From NCBI GenBank assembly GCA_950097015.1, contig CATNEN010000031.1:62001-126000 (forward strand): a DNA stretch of 64,000 bases. Reading direction: 5' to 3'. Origin of the DNA: Macrostomum hystrix. Taxonomy: Eukaryota; Platyhelminthes; Macrostomidae. Both the position numbers and the translations under genes were made by a program. The notes under the pieces were generated by a model. That model saw only the letters and a list, made by a program, of their open reading frames with translations. It was not told the DNA's origin and did no database searches. Positions 46,157 through 58,624 of this stretch are shown in pieces (the stretch's first letter is position 1; each line of letters starts with the position of its first letter).

Positions 46157-49100
46157 TCAGATCGGGCTGTCGATAACAGCCACTCCAGCATAGCTGCGGC
46201 CAGTCATCATGCTGTTGGGTAGCAGAACCCATGAATCAGTTCGAGGATCATAGCGCTCCACGGAGCCCAGATTCGAAGAGCCGTCATCGCCACCCACCAC
46301 AAACAGGTAGCCATTGTAGGCGACAACTCCAGCATTGCGTCGGCACAGGTGCATGTTGGCCACAACGGACCAGGCACCGGAAACGGGACTGAATCGCTCT
46401 ACACTGTTCCTTACCAACGGCCCGTCGTGCCCACCAACGGCGTACAGGTGGCCATCGAGGGTACCGACGCCGGTGCCGCTGCGGCGACATGTCATGTCGG
46501 CCACTGGGTGCCAGTTGTCCTGCGCCGGATCGTAGCGTTCAACGCTGGCTAGACACTGGCGGCTCTGGCCATCATAGCCACCTACTGCGTACAGACAGCC
46601 GGAAAGAACGCCGACTCCTACCGAGCTGCGGCGTGTAGCCATCGAGGCAATAGGGCTCCACTTGTTGCCGGCCGGATTGTACACTTCAGCAGTATTAAGC
46701 CCGCTAGAACCGTCAAAGCCGCCGACCGCGTAGACGAGACCATCAAGAGAGGCCACGCCCAAAGTGGAGCGGCGCGCCTCCATGTTGGCCACAGTGGCCC
46801 ACTCGTCCCTAGTTGGGTCGTATACCTCGCAGGTGCGCACGCGCAAGGAGCCGTTGAAGCCACCGACGGCGTAGACTAGGCCGCCAACAAGGGCCACACC
46901 GCAGCGGCAGCGACGCGAGGGCATCTCCGAGACTGGGTACCAGCGCTCCTCTTTGAAGCTGAAGCACTCAACAGTGCGAATAGCCTTGGGCGCCTGACCG
47001 CCAATTACTATCAGTATCTTGGGTAGACCCACCGGGTTTCGCGGTCTCGTACGCTCGCTGCGATACTTAGCTTTCTGGTCAGGCTTAAGCAAGTGATAAC
47101 GCAGCGCCTCAATCAGGTAGTCCTTGCAGCACAGGCTGCCCTTCAGCAGGGCCTCTTCCTCAACAATTCGCAACAGGTAATCTTGTGGTAAATGGGCGAA
47201 TCTAACATGCGACAGAAGCGAATCGGCGTGCTGCTGCCGGTTTGCGAGGTCTTGTTTTAGCCATTTGAAGACAGCCTCGATGACCTCGACCTGTAAGGTA
47301 GAGGTAGAAACCAATGCGATTTACCTTTTTTTCAAAGCAAATGCTAGCTTAGCTGCCCAGCGTTTTTCAAGAATTTAAACTAGATTTAAGGACAGCAGAG
47401 TATTACCTTAGTGCGTCCAAAAAGTTCTTAGACACCCCTAATATCTCTGCATGTGTTCGACCGATTTTGATGAAAAAATACACAATCATAAATTAATATG
47501 TAATAAATTCAGCGCTAAAGTTTTAAATTAGTCGGGTGGACAGAAAAAAAGTTATCGATCATTTACTAAAGAACCAACGAAATTAGCAATACGATTTTTT
47601 AAGAGCATCGAATCGGGATACCAAGTGGGATGTCGCATCTGGTCTTTAGAATGGGTCAGCAAAGTATCGGGTGGTTAATTTTAAAGCTTTCGCTAGGTAT
47701 AAATCATTAATAGCAAGCTTATAGTCATTTAGTCATAGATTATAAAGAGCGAAAATGAAAAAGCAGTAGGCAGCACAAGTCTGAGTGCGCAGAAACAACG
47801 TCAGACGTTTGAGACAAAGAGTATTGAGATCACTTTGATTTGAGAATGGCTAGCGCATAGGGCAATAAAATTTCTCAGCGCCGGATCGTTTATGCCTTTG
47901 CTGACGAAGGCATGTCCGTGAGCAATATCCACCAGAGATTGCTCAGTCGCTTTGGAGACGATGTCTGCTGTCGAGCAACCATCGCGAACTGGGTCCGGAA
48001 GAGAAAGGACGGCGAAACGAGCGTGCTGAGGGGCTGATTAGAGCGATTCCTAGGGGCATGTGGTCGGCGTGGATCGAGGAGCTGCCAACGCGGTATGATA
48101 AGTGCATTCGACGGAATGGAGACTTTTTTGAAGATTTTCACGATTGGTAACCTGAAATTTTGAAGTTCCAGAACTTGCCAGCTGAACTGTTTGCTCGTTA
48201 ACTTAAACTTGTTTTGCGCTAAAATCGTATTGCCAATTTCGTTGGTTCTCTAGTAAATGATTGACAACTTTTTTTCTGTCCACCCGACTAATTTAAAACT
48301 TTAGCGCTGAATTTATTACATATTAATTTATGATTGTGTATTTTTTCATCAAAATCGGTCGAACACATGCAGAGATATTAGGGGTGTCTAAGAACTTTTT
48401 GGACGCACTAAGGTAGTTAATTTCTCGCATTTTTTAAAAAAGCATCTGATTAAACAGCAAACGCAGGGCAAAACAACAAGCGAACCTCAGCGGAGCATGT
48501 GAGCCGATCAGAGCAGACCAATTGCCGCAATTGATCGTAGGTAAGCTGGAGAAATTCTTCCTCGTGCTGCATGACCTTTGTAAAGTACTCCTCTGCATAC
48601 TGCCTGGCCGCATTGTATAGCTCTGTGCAGGAGTGCATGTCGGCAAAGCGCAGAATTCCCAGACAGTTGGAAGGGTGCAGCTGGCTCTGCAGAAAGTCAC
48701 AACAGGCCTCGCGCACCTCGGCCAGTTGTAGCAGGTTAGCGGCCGGCAACAGGGCTTGAACATTGTCCTCAGTTACATGAATCTCAGTAGTGTAGATAAA
48801 ATCTACCAGAGCGGCCAGAACCCGGCCATCGATTTGAAGCATGCGCACCCGGGATTGTCGCGACTCACACAGTTCGCTAGTGAACATTGCGCGAAAGTAG
48901 GCTGAGCAGGAGGCCAGAACAACTCTGGTGAAAGGGACGTCGAGGCTGGACTGCATTAGGATGTCGAGACGCATACCATTTCTATATATGGGGTGCTAGA
49001 CAGTAACGCTATGCGTACTTTGAGAAAGACCACTAATCCATAATCTTTAAAAAATAGAACCCAGAAAAGAACACGACACAGAATGGTCGGGTCACTGGTC

Positions 49101-49459
49101 CATTCCCAGTCTGACCTGTGAGCGGGAATCTCCTCGTTGTCAGCCTCCAGCAAGACGTCGCACAATAGCCGACCATCTAGCCGCATTTGATTGATGTTGC
49201 GGAACGCTTTTTGTGTGTGATTCTGAACCGACCGAAACGGCGCGCTGCAAAGTAAAAAGTCCTGCTCAGCCTCAGGTTCCATCAGATTTGATTCGCGACA
49301 GAAAGTTAGGCTGACTGCGCCGGTGTCTGCCTCCGCCTCCGTACCGGCTCCTCCGACAGCCGCAACTGCTCCTTCTGCCAGCGCAGCAGCAGCTGCTTCA
49401 CTTGCCTCCTCAATCTGCAAGATTGGCCATTGAATCTGAGCGGATGGAGCGGATAGATG
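46157..49459 (-). CDS. KLHL3: Kelch-like CUL3 adaptor, KLHL2/KLHL3 type
   Basis: Exons 49459-49116, 48924-48486 and 47290-46157 join in phase. From ATG 49282 the protein has 579 residues, close to human KLHL2/3. An open frame continues upstream to a TTTTAG acceptor at 49460-49461, so an earlier start is possible. BTB domain: KAFRNINQMRLDGRLLCDVL, EIPAHR joined to VVLASCSAYF, then IYTTEIHVTEDNVQALLPAA. BACK domain: CCDFLQSQLHPSNCLGI and AVFKWL. Six Kelch blades, each with GG and spaced Tyr/Trp (e.g. VYAVGGFNGSLRVRTCEVYD, LYAVGGHDGPLVRNSVE). The segment NPVGLPKILIVIGGQAPKAI is diagnostic of the KLHL2/3 pair. It would bring substrates (WNK kinases in vertebrates) to the CUL3 ubiquitin ligase. 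Symbol given by best fit; it may be the single ancestor of KLHL2 and KLHL3. Intron 2 holds a Tc1-like element. Confidence 0.93.
47406..48413 (+). mobile_element. Deleted Tc1/mariner-type element with about 195-bp inverted repeats
   Basis: The ends are CCTTAGTGCGTCCAAAAAGT and its complement. The inverted repeats run about 195 bases with only a few differences. The target duplication is TA (47404-47405 and 48414-48415). Inside, plus-strand frames show the helix-turn-helix AFADEGMSVSNIHQRLL and NWVRKRKDG and, after a large deletion, a transposase end (WIEELPTRYDKCI then GDFFEDFHDW). The whole catalytic domain is missing. Confidence 0.93.
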
Positions 49460-50416
49460 CTAAAACAAACATTCAGCTTAAAACCAAACATGTCTTCACC
49501 TAGCGAGCACCTCAGTTTAGAGGCGATTAATATTATCTAACTCAGCAGCAACAGTAGCAGCAGCAGCAGCTATTGGTAAAATTTTTATCGTAGTGGAATT
49601 AGTTACGAGTGTATAAGCCTTAACTTAGTCCCAATCTTTAAGATTGGGCTCAATTATTACTTTTTGTTTATTACTTGCCTATTTTTTGAAAGGGCGTACA
49701 AAATATTTTAAATGCCTTGCTAAGTTAACTTTTTAACGAAATAAACTTCTGTACACATAAAATAGTACAAATTTGAAGACATCACTGTCACTGAAAGCTT
49801 AACTAAAGTTTCCTTGGTGCCACGACCGCATTTTTTGTTTTGCTTCTACGGGTTTAGTACGTGATGTAACACTAGACCTTTCGCAACAATTCAGAAACCA
49901 GAATTAAAACTAAACTAAACTAAACTACATGTAGTTCGAACGAAATTCGATACTGATAAGTAGGTCAATAATATAGTCAATAATTGACTGTATTATTTTT
50001 ATAAAACTTAGACGCAAACTCCAAATGACCTAAAAACTAGCGTTCGTACTTTCCCATTTAACAGTCAACAAATCAACAAAACCCTGAATTTAAAGTGCTT
50101 GTAAAGTACTCCTCATACTCGTAGTAGGCATCTAGTGGATATAAAAACAATTCTAGACAAAGTAAGTAAGGAAAAAATGAACGTGAACTGTCGAAATGCA
50201 CAAGTCAATCAGATACAACCGTGTGCGAATTTCCTACTTAAGTCTTTAGTTAACCTTTAGTTAACTAATTCACAGAATACAGCAAGTGCAACATAAGGGA
50301 CTTTGACGCAAACATTGGGCATCGATGAATTCGGAGCAGATCGAGGCGAAATGCGCATTCAATATCGAGGCGGTTTAGCAACGATACGCTCGTACTTGAA
50401 GGTAGCTCAAATTAAA
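49460..50416. other. Spacer between KLHL and GPN1
   Basis: A short CAG/CAA run lies at 49543-49575. No exon recognised. It may hold the 3' end of GPN1 and any upstream KLHL exon. Confidence 0.4.
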
Positions 50417-52062
50417 TCAACTACATGGCCTATCGCCAGTGTCATTGCCTGATGCAGCCCTGGCTTTGTCCAGCCGCAATCGTTCGACATAACGTCGAAA
50501 AGACTCCAGCTCCATTCGATCGTCGGGTTCTTCCGCTCTTGCTGCTGCTACGTTACTTGTTCCGGAGCCGTCATCATCGCTGCTCTCAGAATCCCACGCC
50601 GGTCCGCCTCCAATGAACATGTCAGATTTAAGACGTGTCGATGCCAAATCACTGGCAGTGGCGGCAGCCGTCGAGGCACCGGGAGCAGCGGAAGCTGCAG
50701 CAGCTTCTACTCGCAGCTTCTCATACATGGGAGCATAGTCTGTGTAGTACTCTCCAACAGCGTCCCGCACCCGGCTAAGGAAGAGCGGCAGGCCGTCGCC
50801 AGTAGCAGCGCTGACGCCAGCGCAACGAAGGCCGGCATAAAAGCTGTCAAGGATCAGGCTCATCGAGCGGGTCAGATTGCTCAAGTAGCTGCGTTCCTGG
50901 CGAAGAGCCTCCTACAACCCGGGATAAGCGGAGGAGCAAAGGATTTTAATTTGGGTGTAGCGGCTTTTAGCGCGATACGATGGCTGGCCAAATGAAAGTG
51001 CGCTTGTATTTTGAGTGCGACACAATACGCTAGTATACAAATACGGCGAGATGCGATAGACATAATCGATGGAATTTTCCTTTTTTTGCGGCCATAGACA
51101 AAATATTGCGGGGTTTCTGTGGCCGCCAATGTTGTGAAACTTCAGTCAATGGCTTTATGAATAGCTACCCGAATCCCCGTCTTACTACCATGAACAGATT
51201 GAATCAGAGCATGGCGAGAATATTTTTTATAGCCATTGGGGTCAAAGATGATAAATAGTTGAAGTTGAAGTAGAATGCATGCACTTAAATCTTTATGTAG
51301 ACATTCTGAAATGAACAGAAAATTACAAAAAAACGCACCTGAAAAGACTCGAAATCCTGCATCCACTCAATGGCAAAGTCGGCAGACATGATGTCCGTTT
51401 TGTTGAGAGCCAAAACAAATGGCAGCCGAGTTTTGTAAAGAATGCTGCAAGCGTAGAGCATGTTGGACATAAAAGTGACTGGTGAGTGGCTCCGCGGCGT
51501 GTCCATTACATAAACTAGAACGGTTGGCAACTGAGCAGCCAGGGCCTCGGTGATAATTGAGCCGGAAGCAGACCAGGTGAACGCCTCAATTTGGCCAGGC
51601 GTGTCAACTAGCACGAAGTCTATGCTGGATCGGCGCGAATTAATAAGACCAAGCACCTGGTCGAACTTGGTAGCAAACAGGTTCAGGCAGGTTAGGATAG
51701 CTCCATTCGGGCCAAGACGATACTGAGACATCACTTCCTTGTAGTTCACCGTGTCCCGAATGTCAATACTAGCCTGCGTGACAAAATATTTATGCTTCAA
51801 CGCGACAGGACACCAAAACACAGTTTAGCAGAACGAAAAATTAAATACGACCTACCTGATAAGGCACTTGCAACACAGCAGGATCCATATTTATTGGATA
51901 GGTAGGAGAGTTCTGGAACAACAGTTGAGCGTTAAGGCGCTGCACAAAAGTTGTCTTGCCGCTACCGGCCATACCCAGAATTAGCAGGCACACAGGGCTA
52001 TGTGCTGCAGGCTCTACCGTAGCTGGTTCGATCAATGATGCAGCTGGCATTGCTTCAGCCAT
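50417..52062 (-). CDS. GPN1: GPN-loop GTPase 1
   Basis: Exons 52062-51856, 51773-51339 and 50911-50417, all phase 0, give 378 residues, against 374 in human. P-loop [10 protein letters not shown] near residue 30; [16 protein letters not shown]; the GPN loop in [11 protein letters not shown]3 [33 protein letters not shown]4 ALNKTDI; then [18 protein letters not shown]. The C-terminal tail is acidic and low in complexity (SESSDDDG). GPN1 pairs with GPN3 and acts in assembly and nuclear import of RNA polymerase II. A splice acceptor TTTCAG lies 27 bases before the ATG, so the leader is spliced. Confidence 0.96.
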
Positions 52063-52821
52063 TGTTTTACCAAGTTAGGGCTTATTCAGCTGAAACTGAA
52101 AGCGTAATTAGAATAGCAAAGCAGCTAGAAATTCATTTAAATCTGTTCACTAACTAAACTGTCTACAAACCAACTGTCAGTCGAGCGGAAGGGATCGTGT
52201 TGGGATTCGATGCTTTCCAAAACATATCTATCTGAGTTGAGGCCGAAGAAGAAAACACTCAGGGCAATTATAATGCTAGAATTGCCAAGTTGAAGTTTAC
52301 GTTTTATTTTTAAATAAGTCGGGTCGTGACAGACAAGCTATATATGATATAGCAGATATATAGGTATAAGCAGAGAAAGGGAGATAGAAATTTCGGAATC
52401 GGACACCTTGCAATGCAATTACTAGGTAAATTGCAGACGATATTTAGATTTCAAAGTGTAGTGGTGAGAAGTAAAAGTGCAACATAAAAATTTCCCAGGA
52501 CGTTAGATTGAAACCGCAAGTTAACCAGATACTACTAGAACTAGACTTTTTAAGGCTTTAAATAAAAACTGATGTTAATGTAATGTAATCTAATACCGAG
52601 ACTGATTTTCATAGCTTTATGTTCTATCAGGGGAAACTTTTAAGTAAAAAAAATGAGTAAGGCTGTGCGTATAGGCAACAGATATAAGATAGTCGAGCTA
52701 GGGGTCATTCTGGATAAATGGTAACATTTCGATCTTTAAGGGTCGATAGAGAACGTTAGAGAGAACGTTACTGAATATGCAAACAAGATGTAGTAGTTTT
52801 AGCGGTACAAGATGTAGTCGA
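52063..52821. other. Spacer between PSMC1 and GPN1
   Basis: 760 bases, AT-rich. On the minus strand AATAAA at 52308-52303 could serve PSMC1. The GPN1 leader acceptor is at 52090-52091. No gene recognised. Confidence 0.45.
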
Positions 52822-54129
52822 TTATATGTAAAGACCCTCAGGTGTGCCCTCGTTCTTCCTATACAGAACGTTGTCCTTGGCCTTCTTAAAGTCATCGTTA
52901 GTGACTTTCATACGACGCTCGCGCAGAGCCAGCAGGCCAGCTTCGGTGCAGATAGCCTTGATGTCAGCACCTGATAGCTCCTCCTTGGACATGATGTATT
53001 CCTCCAGATTGACATCATCCGCCAAAGTCATTTTTGAGGTGTGAATGTTAACGATTCGGCGCTTGGTCTTTTCATCAGGCAGGGGAAACTCGATCTTGCG
53101 ATCGATTCGACCTGGTCGGATGAGGGCCGGGTCCAAACTGTCGATACGATTCGTGGCCATGATCACCTTGACGTCGCCACGCGAGTCAAAGCCGTCCAGC
53201 TGGTTGAGCAGCTCAAGCATGGTGCGCTGGATTTCGCGCTCGCCGCCAGAGTTGGACTCATAGCGCTTGGTGCCGACAGCGTCAATCTCGTCGATGAACA
53301 CAATGGATGGCGCGTGCTCTTCGGCTACACGGAAGATTTCGCGTACCAGCTTCGGCCCGTCTCCAAGGTATTTCTGGATAAGCTCGGAGCCGACAACTCG
53401 TAGGAAGGTGGCCGAAGTGGCCGAGGCCACCGCCTTAGCAAGCAGGGTCTTTCCTGTGCCGGGAGCGCCATACAGGATTACTCCCTTCGGTGGCTTGATG
53501 CCCATCTCCTCGTAAAGCTCCGGGTGTGTAAGCGGTAGTTCCACAGACTCTTTGATCTCCTGTATCTGGGTGTCTAAACCGCCAATGTCCGCGTAGGTCT
53601 CTTTTGGTGCTTTATCTAACTTCATCATGGACACCATCGGATCAGCATCGTCAGCCAGCACGCCAACAACGGAGTGCATTTTATGGTTCAGCAGAACTGA
53701 GCAGCCAGGCTCAAGAAGATCTTTGTCAACAAAGCTCAAGACGCTCACGTAGTGCTCAGACCCAACAGACGTGCTCACAATGGCGTGGTTATCGTCAATG
53801 ATCTCTTCAAGTGAACCCACTGACATCGGTGATCCACGAAGATCATCTATCTTGGATCGCTCTTCTTCATTTTTTTCCTCGTCTGTCTTTAGGCGCTCCT
53901 GGTTCTTAATGAATTCCTCCTCCATCAGCAGGTAGTCTTTGATGCGCTCGAGTTTCAGCAGGCGCAGCTTGCATCGTGTATGCGGCGTTACAGTCGGCAA
54001 TCGATCAGCCGAATCTGGGCCACGAGATTTTTTTTTCTTGCCAATGCGAGTTGGCACGGGTGGCTCATACTTCCGCTTCTTCTCCTTGTCCTTATCGCCA
54101 CTCTGGCCTTGCTGTGACTGTCGCTGCCC
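52822..54129 (-). CDS. PSMC1: 26S proteasome regulatory subunit 4 (Rpt2)
   Basis: 435 codons in one exon, lacking only the initiator. The frame starts right after the acceptor TTGTCTTCCAG with Gly-Gln-Arg-Gln-Ser, equivalent to residue 2 of the human protein (MGQSQ...). Order: Lys-rich N-terminus with [14 protein letters not shown], coiled coil [21 protein letters not shown] fold ([20 protein letters not shown]), Walker A GAPGTGKT (GPPGTGKT is usual, so one Pro is Ala), Walker [12 protein letters not shown], second region of homology [20 protein letters not shown], and C-terminal Leu-Tyr-Ile, the HbYX motif that opens the 20S gate. Rpt2 is one of six base ATPases that unfold substrates. Gly2 is the myristoylation site in Rpt2 and is kept here. 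The start codon must come from an upstream exon or a trans-spliced leader. Confidence 0.95.
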   Translation of the reverse strand, partial: GQRQSQQGQSGDKDKEKKRKYEPPVPTRIGKKKKSRGPDSADRLPTVTPHTRCKLRLLKLERIKDYLLMEEEFIKNQERLKTDEEKNEEERSKIDDLRGSPMSVGSLEEIIDDNHAIVSTSVGSEHYVSVLSFVDKDLLEPGCSVLLNHKMHSVVGVLADDADPMVSMMKLDKAPKETYADIGGLDTQIQEIKESVELPLTHPELYEEMGIKPPKGVILYGAPGTGKTLLAKAVASATSATFLRVVGSELIQKYLGDGPKLVREIFRVAEEHAPSIVFIDEIDAVGTKRYESNSGGEREIQRTMLELLNQLDGFDSRGDVKVIMATNRIDSLDPALIRPGRIDRKIEFPLPDEKTKRRIVNIHTSKMTLADDVNLEEYIMSKEELSGADIKAICTEAGLLALRERRMKVTNDDFKKAKDNVLYRKNEGTPEGLYI

Positions 54130-55314
54130 CTGGAAGACAACAGGTGACTTTTCTTTTTCAATTGTCGAAAATTTTTACAAACTTAAGTATAAAGAAAGTT
54201 AATTTTTACATATATAAATTGTTTAGGGTTATGAGATTTTGAAAGTTAATTGACTTTTTCACCACAAGCCTTAAGTGTAGAGGCTGGATGCTACATTCCA
54301 CTGTATAATATAGTATATATATTATACTACTAAATACTAAATATTTTCAGTACACTAAATTTCAATCACTGAATTAAGTCAAACAGTCCAGTGCTAGGAA
54401 GCATTTAGGGGTTAAATTGATTCAGCTACACTGAATCTGAATCGACCCTTTAACTATTAGGAACAATGATTTAACAAAACAAGAGTTAATAAATCATTTT
54501 ATAAAGGTTACAACAATCGAAATGTTGACTAGAATACATATTAAATCAAACTGATGAAGACTTAGTTTACAAAAGCATTACTAAATCTGGGTATTCTAGA
54601 ATTTAACTTTCAAATCATGAATACATGTAAGTACTAAATGACAAAATTCAATGCTAAACCTAGAATTTATGAGACTAAAAAAATGTTTAGACACTAACTT
54701 TACTTTGTTATAGGATGCATCATCCCAGGTGGACCATTGATTCCATAAGCCCCTTGCAGGAAAACGCACACTATCTCTTTCTTTCTATTAATATGTTAAC
54801 AATAATGTATCAATATTACTTATTATATAATAGTAAAAATAATAAGAACAATATTTATAATCATGTATCTATATCATAAACTATCGACAAAAAGGATACA
54901 CATGTGACCAAACATTTTAAATAAATAGGCAAAGTTCTTTAAAGCCAAACCAGAATTTTAATAGTAAAAGAAAAGTGTAACTTAAATGCAACAAACAAAT
55001 CCTGCATTGAAGCAAATCGTTTGTTAATTTATTTGTAAGTTTTTATAATAATTTATTAAATTTTATTAAATTTATTAAATTTATAATAATTTATTAGTAA
55101 TAATTTATATTATTAAAATTAGTTGAATGACACTAATTTTCACTTGTATTTTTTCATTAAAAACTAGGAGCAAATCTACTAATCTAGTTCAGAGCAAGCC
55201 AGCTCACTGGCCTTATAAGTATGCTAAGTTAGTTAATAGTAAATCAGCTGAATGACTCAACCAAAAAAATACTGCCAAGTAGCTAAATCCCCATTCAGAA
55301 TCAGTGAGTTGTTA
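54130..55314. other. AT-rich upstream region of PSMC1
   Basis: I looked on the minus strand for an ATG followed by a GT donor that could supply the first codon of PSMC1 and found no convincing one. No other gene seen. Confidence 0.4.
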
Positions 55315-56058
55315 TCTATATATATAAAAGTGAAAACTCTGTCTGTCTGTGTGTGTGCAACCTTTTGTCTTTATAGACGCCGAAACCGCTCAACCAAATC
55401 GCACCAAACTTTGCACATACCTAAAACCACCTACGCTGAGTGCAATAGGCTACTCAAATTCCTGAAAAATAATTTCCTTCCTGCTCAAAAGTGCAAAAAA
55501 CTGCCCAAAAATCGTCAAAAAATCACTCAATTCGACATATTGTCGCCCCACTTTGTCAGATTTTCTCCAAATTTGATTCACTTACACTTTACAAGTTTTC
55601 CAACAATGCTGTCAATTTTGAACATCTCTACTCAATCCAGAGCAAAGCTGCATCATCTCAAAGTGAGTCACTTTTTGTTTTCCGAGGACAGCCACCCCAA
55701 CTCCCCTCCACCACTCTGCGGGCCAAATTTTATTACAGCCACCCCCTCCCTTCCCCGGGCGCCGAAGCCCCAGACTGTACATTGTATTTCAAGCCGTGAA
55801 TGTACACAGCCCAAACCCCTAGACTGTCTACTGGCCCCCAAGCAGCACTGAGACTGAGTGCGGTGAGTGCGGTGGCGTCCCAGTGCGCAGGGCTCTCCGG
55901 TCGATATTTCTCTCCAGCCAGCCTGGGATAGAAGAAAGAGAGAGGCTGGCATACAGTGCTTTGCTAAAATATACAGAGGCTTAGCCTCTCCCACTGAAGA
56001 GAAGAGAAAGAGTTTTCAACACAGGTCCCCTGTCATTCAGACTACTTCTAACTTTCAG

Positions 56059-57279
56059 ATGCCACCTAAGAAAAGTTTTTTAAGTCACTTGACTAAAGCA
56101 GCTCGACGAGCAACAGCAAGGCCAAACAATGCAGTAGAAGACGGCGCAACAACAGCAGCACCAAGACCAAGCACCTCAGCACAGCCACAAGCAGCTTCAA
56201 GTGAAAATGAAGCTGAGCCAGTCCAGCCTTATAACCTTCGACCTCAGACAAGAGCACAGACATCAGGCACCAGTGGAAGCAGTGCTGGAGCTGCAATAAG
56301 TTCTACAGCCAGTCACGGCAGAGACGTAGATAGGCGATGAGAGCTTAACAGAGAGCGAACTGCCGAGGCCCATTGCAATGAGACTGCAGTCCAGACACAG
56401 CAGCGCCAAGAACAGAACAGAGACCGGACTGCCGAGGCCCGTCGCAATGAGACTGCAGTCCAGATACAGCAGCGCCAAGAACAGAACAGAGACCGGACTG
56501 CCAAGGCCTGTCGCAATGAGACTGCAGTCCAGACACAGCAGCGCCAAGAACTGGACAGAGACCGGACTGCCGAGGCCCGTCGCAATGAAACAGCCAACCA
56601 GGCTGAAGTGCGTTGGCAGGATGATCGAGAGCGGCATAGGGAACGCGCTGAGACCTTCCAATTTGTTGGACCACCCCCGGCCCCAACAAACCCCAACGTT
56701 GACGAACCTGATCAGCCAGCTGGCCCACGTCCTTGGGCACTGAATGCGGCTCTGAGTTATGATCCCACTGTTGTCTATGGTGTCCATCCTAAACTTGCGA
56801 TGGCGAGAATGTCGGTCAAATGCGCACGCTGCAATGCATTAAGATGGGCCAACGAAACTCCAGGCATGTGCTGTTCCAACGGAAAGGTCAGACTTGAACC
56901 TTTGAACGAGAACCTGCCACCATGCCTTCGGCATCTGTTGCTGGGTGAGACAGAAGAATCTGAGCACTTTCTGTCTAATATCCAGTGCTACAACAGCTGC
57001 TTTCAAATGACTTCTTTTGGAGCTAAAAGTATTGTCTGTGAGCCAGGGTTCATGCCTGCATTCAAAGTCCAAGGTCAGGTGTACCATGACATAGGATCAT
57101 TGCTACCACTGCCTGGAGAGGAGCCAAAGTTCCTGCAGATCTACTTCATGGGAGATCATCAAGAGCAGGTTGAGCGCCAATGTAGAATCGCTCCAGGAGT
57201 GCGTGCCAACATTGTATTTGAGTTACAGGAAGTCCTGCACGAGAAAAGTCCTGCACGAAGGCTCAGGGACAGTCTCTGA
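56059..57279 (+). pseudogene. Helitron replicase, N-terminal part
   Basis: Begins ATGCCACCTAAGAAAAG. A disordered N-terminus is followed by one in-frame TGA at 56338-56340, then four 23-residue repeats (ETAVQTQQRQEQNRDRTAEA), then the conserved pre-Rep region: zinc-binding CARCNALRWANETPGMCC, LLLGETEESEHFL, IQCYNSCFQMTSFG and FKVQGQVYHDIGSLLPLPGE, KFLQIYF. After VFELQEVLHEK the frame crosses the deletion junction and ends. The Rep catalytic HUH and YY motifs are absent. Confidence 0.85.
56377..56590 (+). repeat. 69-bp coding repeat in Helitron N-terminus
   Basis: Three full copies and one partial copy of a 23-codon unit rich in Gln, Arg and Glu, probably a coiled coil. Confidence 0.9.
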
Positions 57280-57976
57280 AGGTGGCTGGCATCAACCTGG
57301 AGACTCCTTGCTTCTCGCATGGTCTCTTATGTCGCCTGCTCCTGTGTTGGAACTCCAGCTGGCCTATTCATTTTCGCACCAAGGGGAAGAACGAAGAATG
57401 TGGTGTATCCCCAGGCCTTGAGGTGACTGGCAAGCAATTAATAGAAAAGTAGTCACGAATTGACCTTGACCTGTCTAACTCTGAACTCTGAAACAGTTTA
57501 ATTTTGTTTCTTTGACATTGTTATTGTTATGCCATGGCTATTTTCCTTATGTATACGTGTGTACATGCATACTGTATACAGAGGCAGATTTAGGGGGGGG
57601 CAAGGGGGCAGTTGCCCCCCTAAATTTTAATCATGGGAATAAGATGCCCCCACCAGGGGCGCCAGCCGCAGCACTGGCGCCCCTTTTCGGCCGCTGGCGC
57701 CCCTTTTTCAGCCGCTGGCTCCAATTTTTCCTGCCACTGACTGTATAGAGGAGTGGCTAAGAGACATGTTTCTAAAGAAGTAATCAAGAGGGGGCTGTTT
57801 GGACAAACTTTTCACTTATTTTTTACTTAAAACACCCTTAAACAAACTCTTCACTTTTCATTAATGCAGTAAATAAATAAATGGTGACCTTCACTATAAA
57901 GTTAATACAGAGACGTGAATTGCTGACTGCTTAGCTTTAAATTTCTGCCCCAAAAACAACAGGCAAAAAAAGCTAG

Positions 57977-58379
57977 TGAGATTATATTTCAAAGCAGCCA
58001 AGACTGATATTAGATAAAGACTGCTGAGCTGCATTTGCTAATATTTTCAGTTTTCAGATTATCAGTTAACAGCATAACTATTTTCACAAATTTGCTTTGA
58101 AATTAGGGTTATACTGCTTTTAAGGTATGGCTAAGCTGCTTTGAGATTCTCACAAAGGGCAATAATTTCATGGATAAACAACTTTAGGAATTTTTAAATG
58201 CAGAAAGATGATCATACAAATCTGCTACATATGAGTAGGCTACTGTTATTACTTCTTTTCTCTTTCCATATGTGTAGGTTTTGCTTAACTGGTTAAGTTT
58301 TTAAGTTCTTATGATTTTAATGCTTGTAGGGTTTGCAATACTCAGATCATAGAGCCAAATCCTGCAATCATTGGGCCAT
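57977..58379. other. AT-rich spacer, nothing recognised
   Basis: No coding frame or named repeat. Confidence 0.4.
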
Positions 58380-58624
58380 ATTCAAGGATTTGAATCCAAA
58401 TCCAGAGTTTGAATCATGGCAAAACCAGAGTTTGAATCATGGCAAAACCAGAGTGTGAATCATGGCTAAAACAGAATTTGAATCAATTTTTCTTTTGACA
58501 TTGATTTGAATTCTCTACATTTTGATTTTGTTATCCTATAACGTCATAATGATATATATTTATATATCATAATAATTTTGCTTAATATATTTATTTGTTT
58601 TTCTTCTCAATTTTCTACAAAAGC

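Larger units (their letters stand above)
55315..57976 (+). mobile_element. Deleted coding Helitron, copy B
   Basis: Starts with TCTATATATATAAAAGTGAA at 55315 and ends with CTAG at 57973-57976 followed by T. The terminal hairpin TGCC/GGCA lies at about 57946-57964. It is 2,662 bp long. The first about 600 bp and the last about 700 bp match copy A (7702-9628) almost base for base. It keeps the N-terminal coding region but lacks the Rep (HUH) domain and most of the helicase; the junction is at AAGGCTCAGGGACAGTC near 57258. Confidence 0.93.

Noticed and set aside
45238-46191. Two 109-codon minus frames
   Set aside because: Phe/Leu/Ser-rich, no domain, and the second overlaps the KLHL 3' end in another frame.
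52844-53801. Plus-strand frames opposite PSMC1
   Set aside because: Shadows of a highly conserved coding exon on the minus strand.
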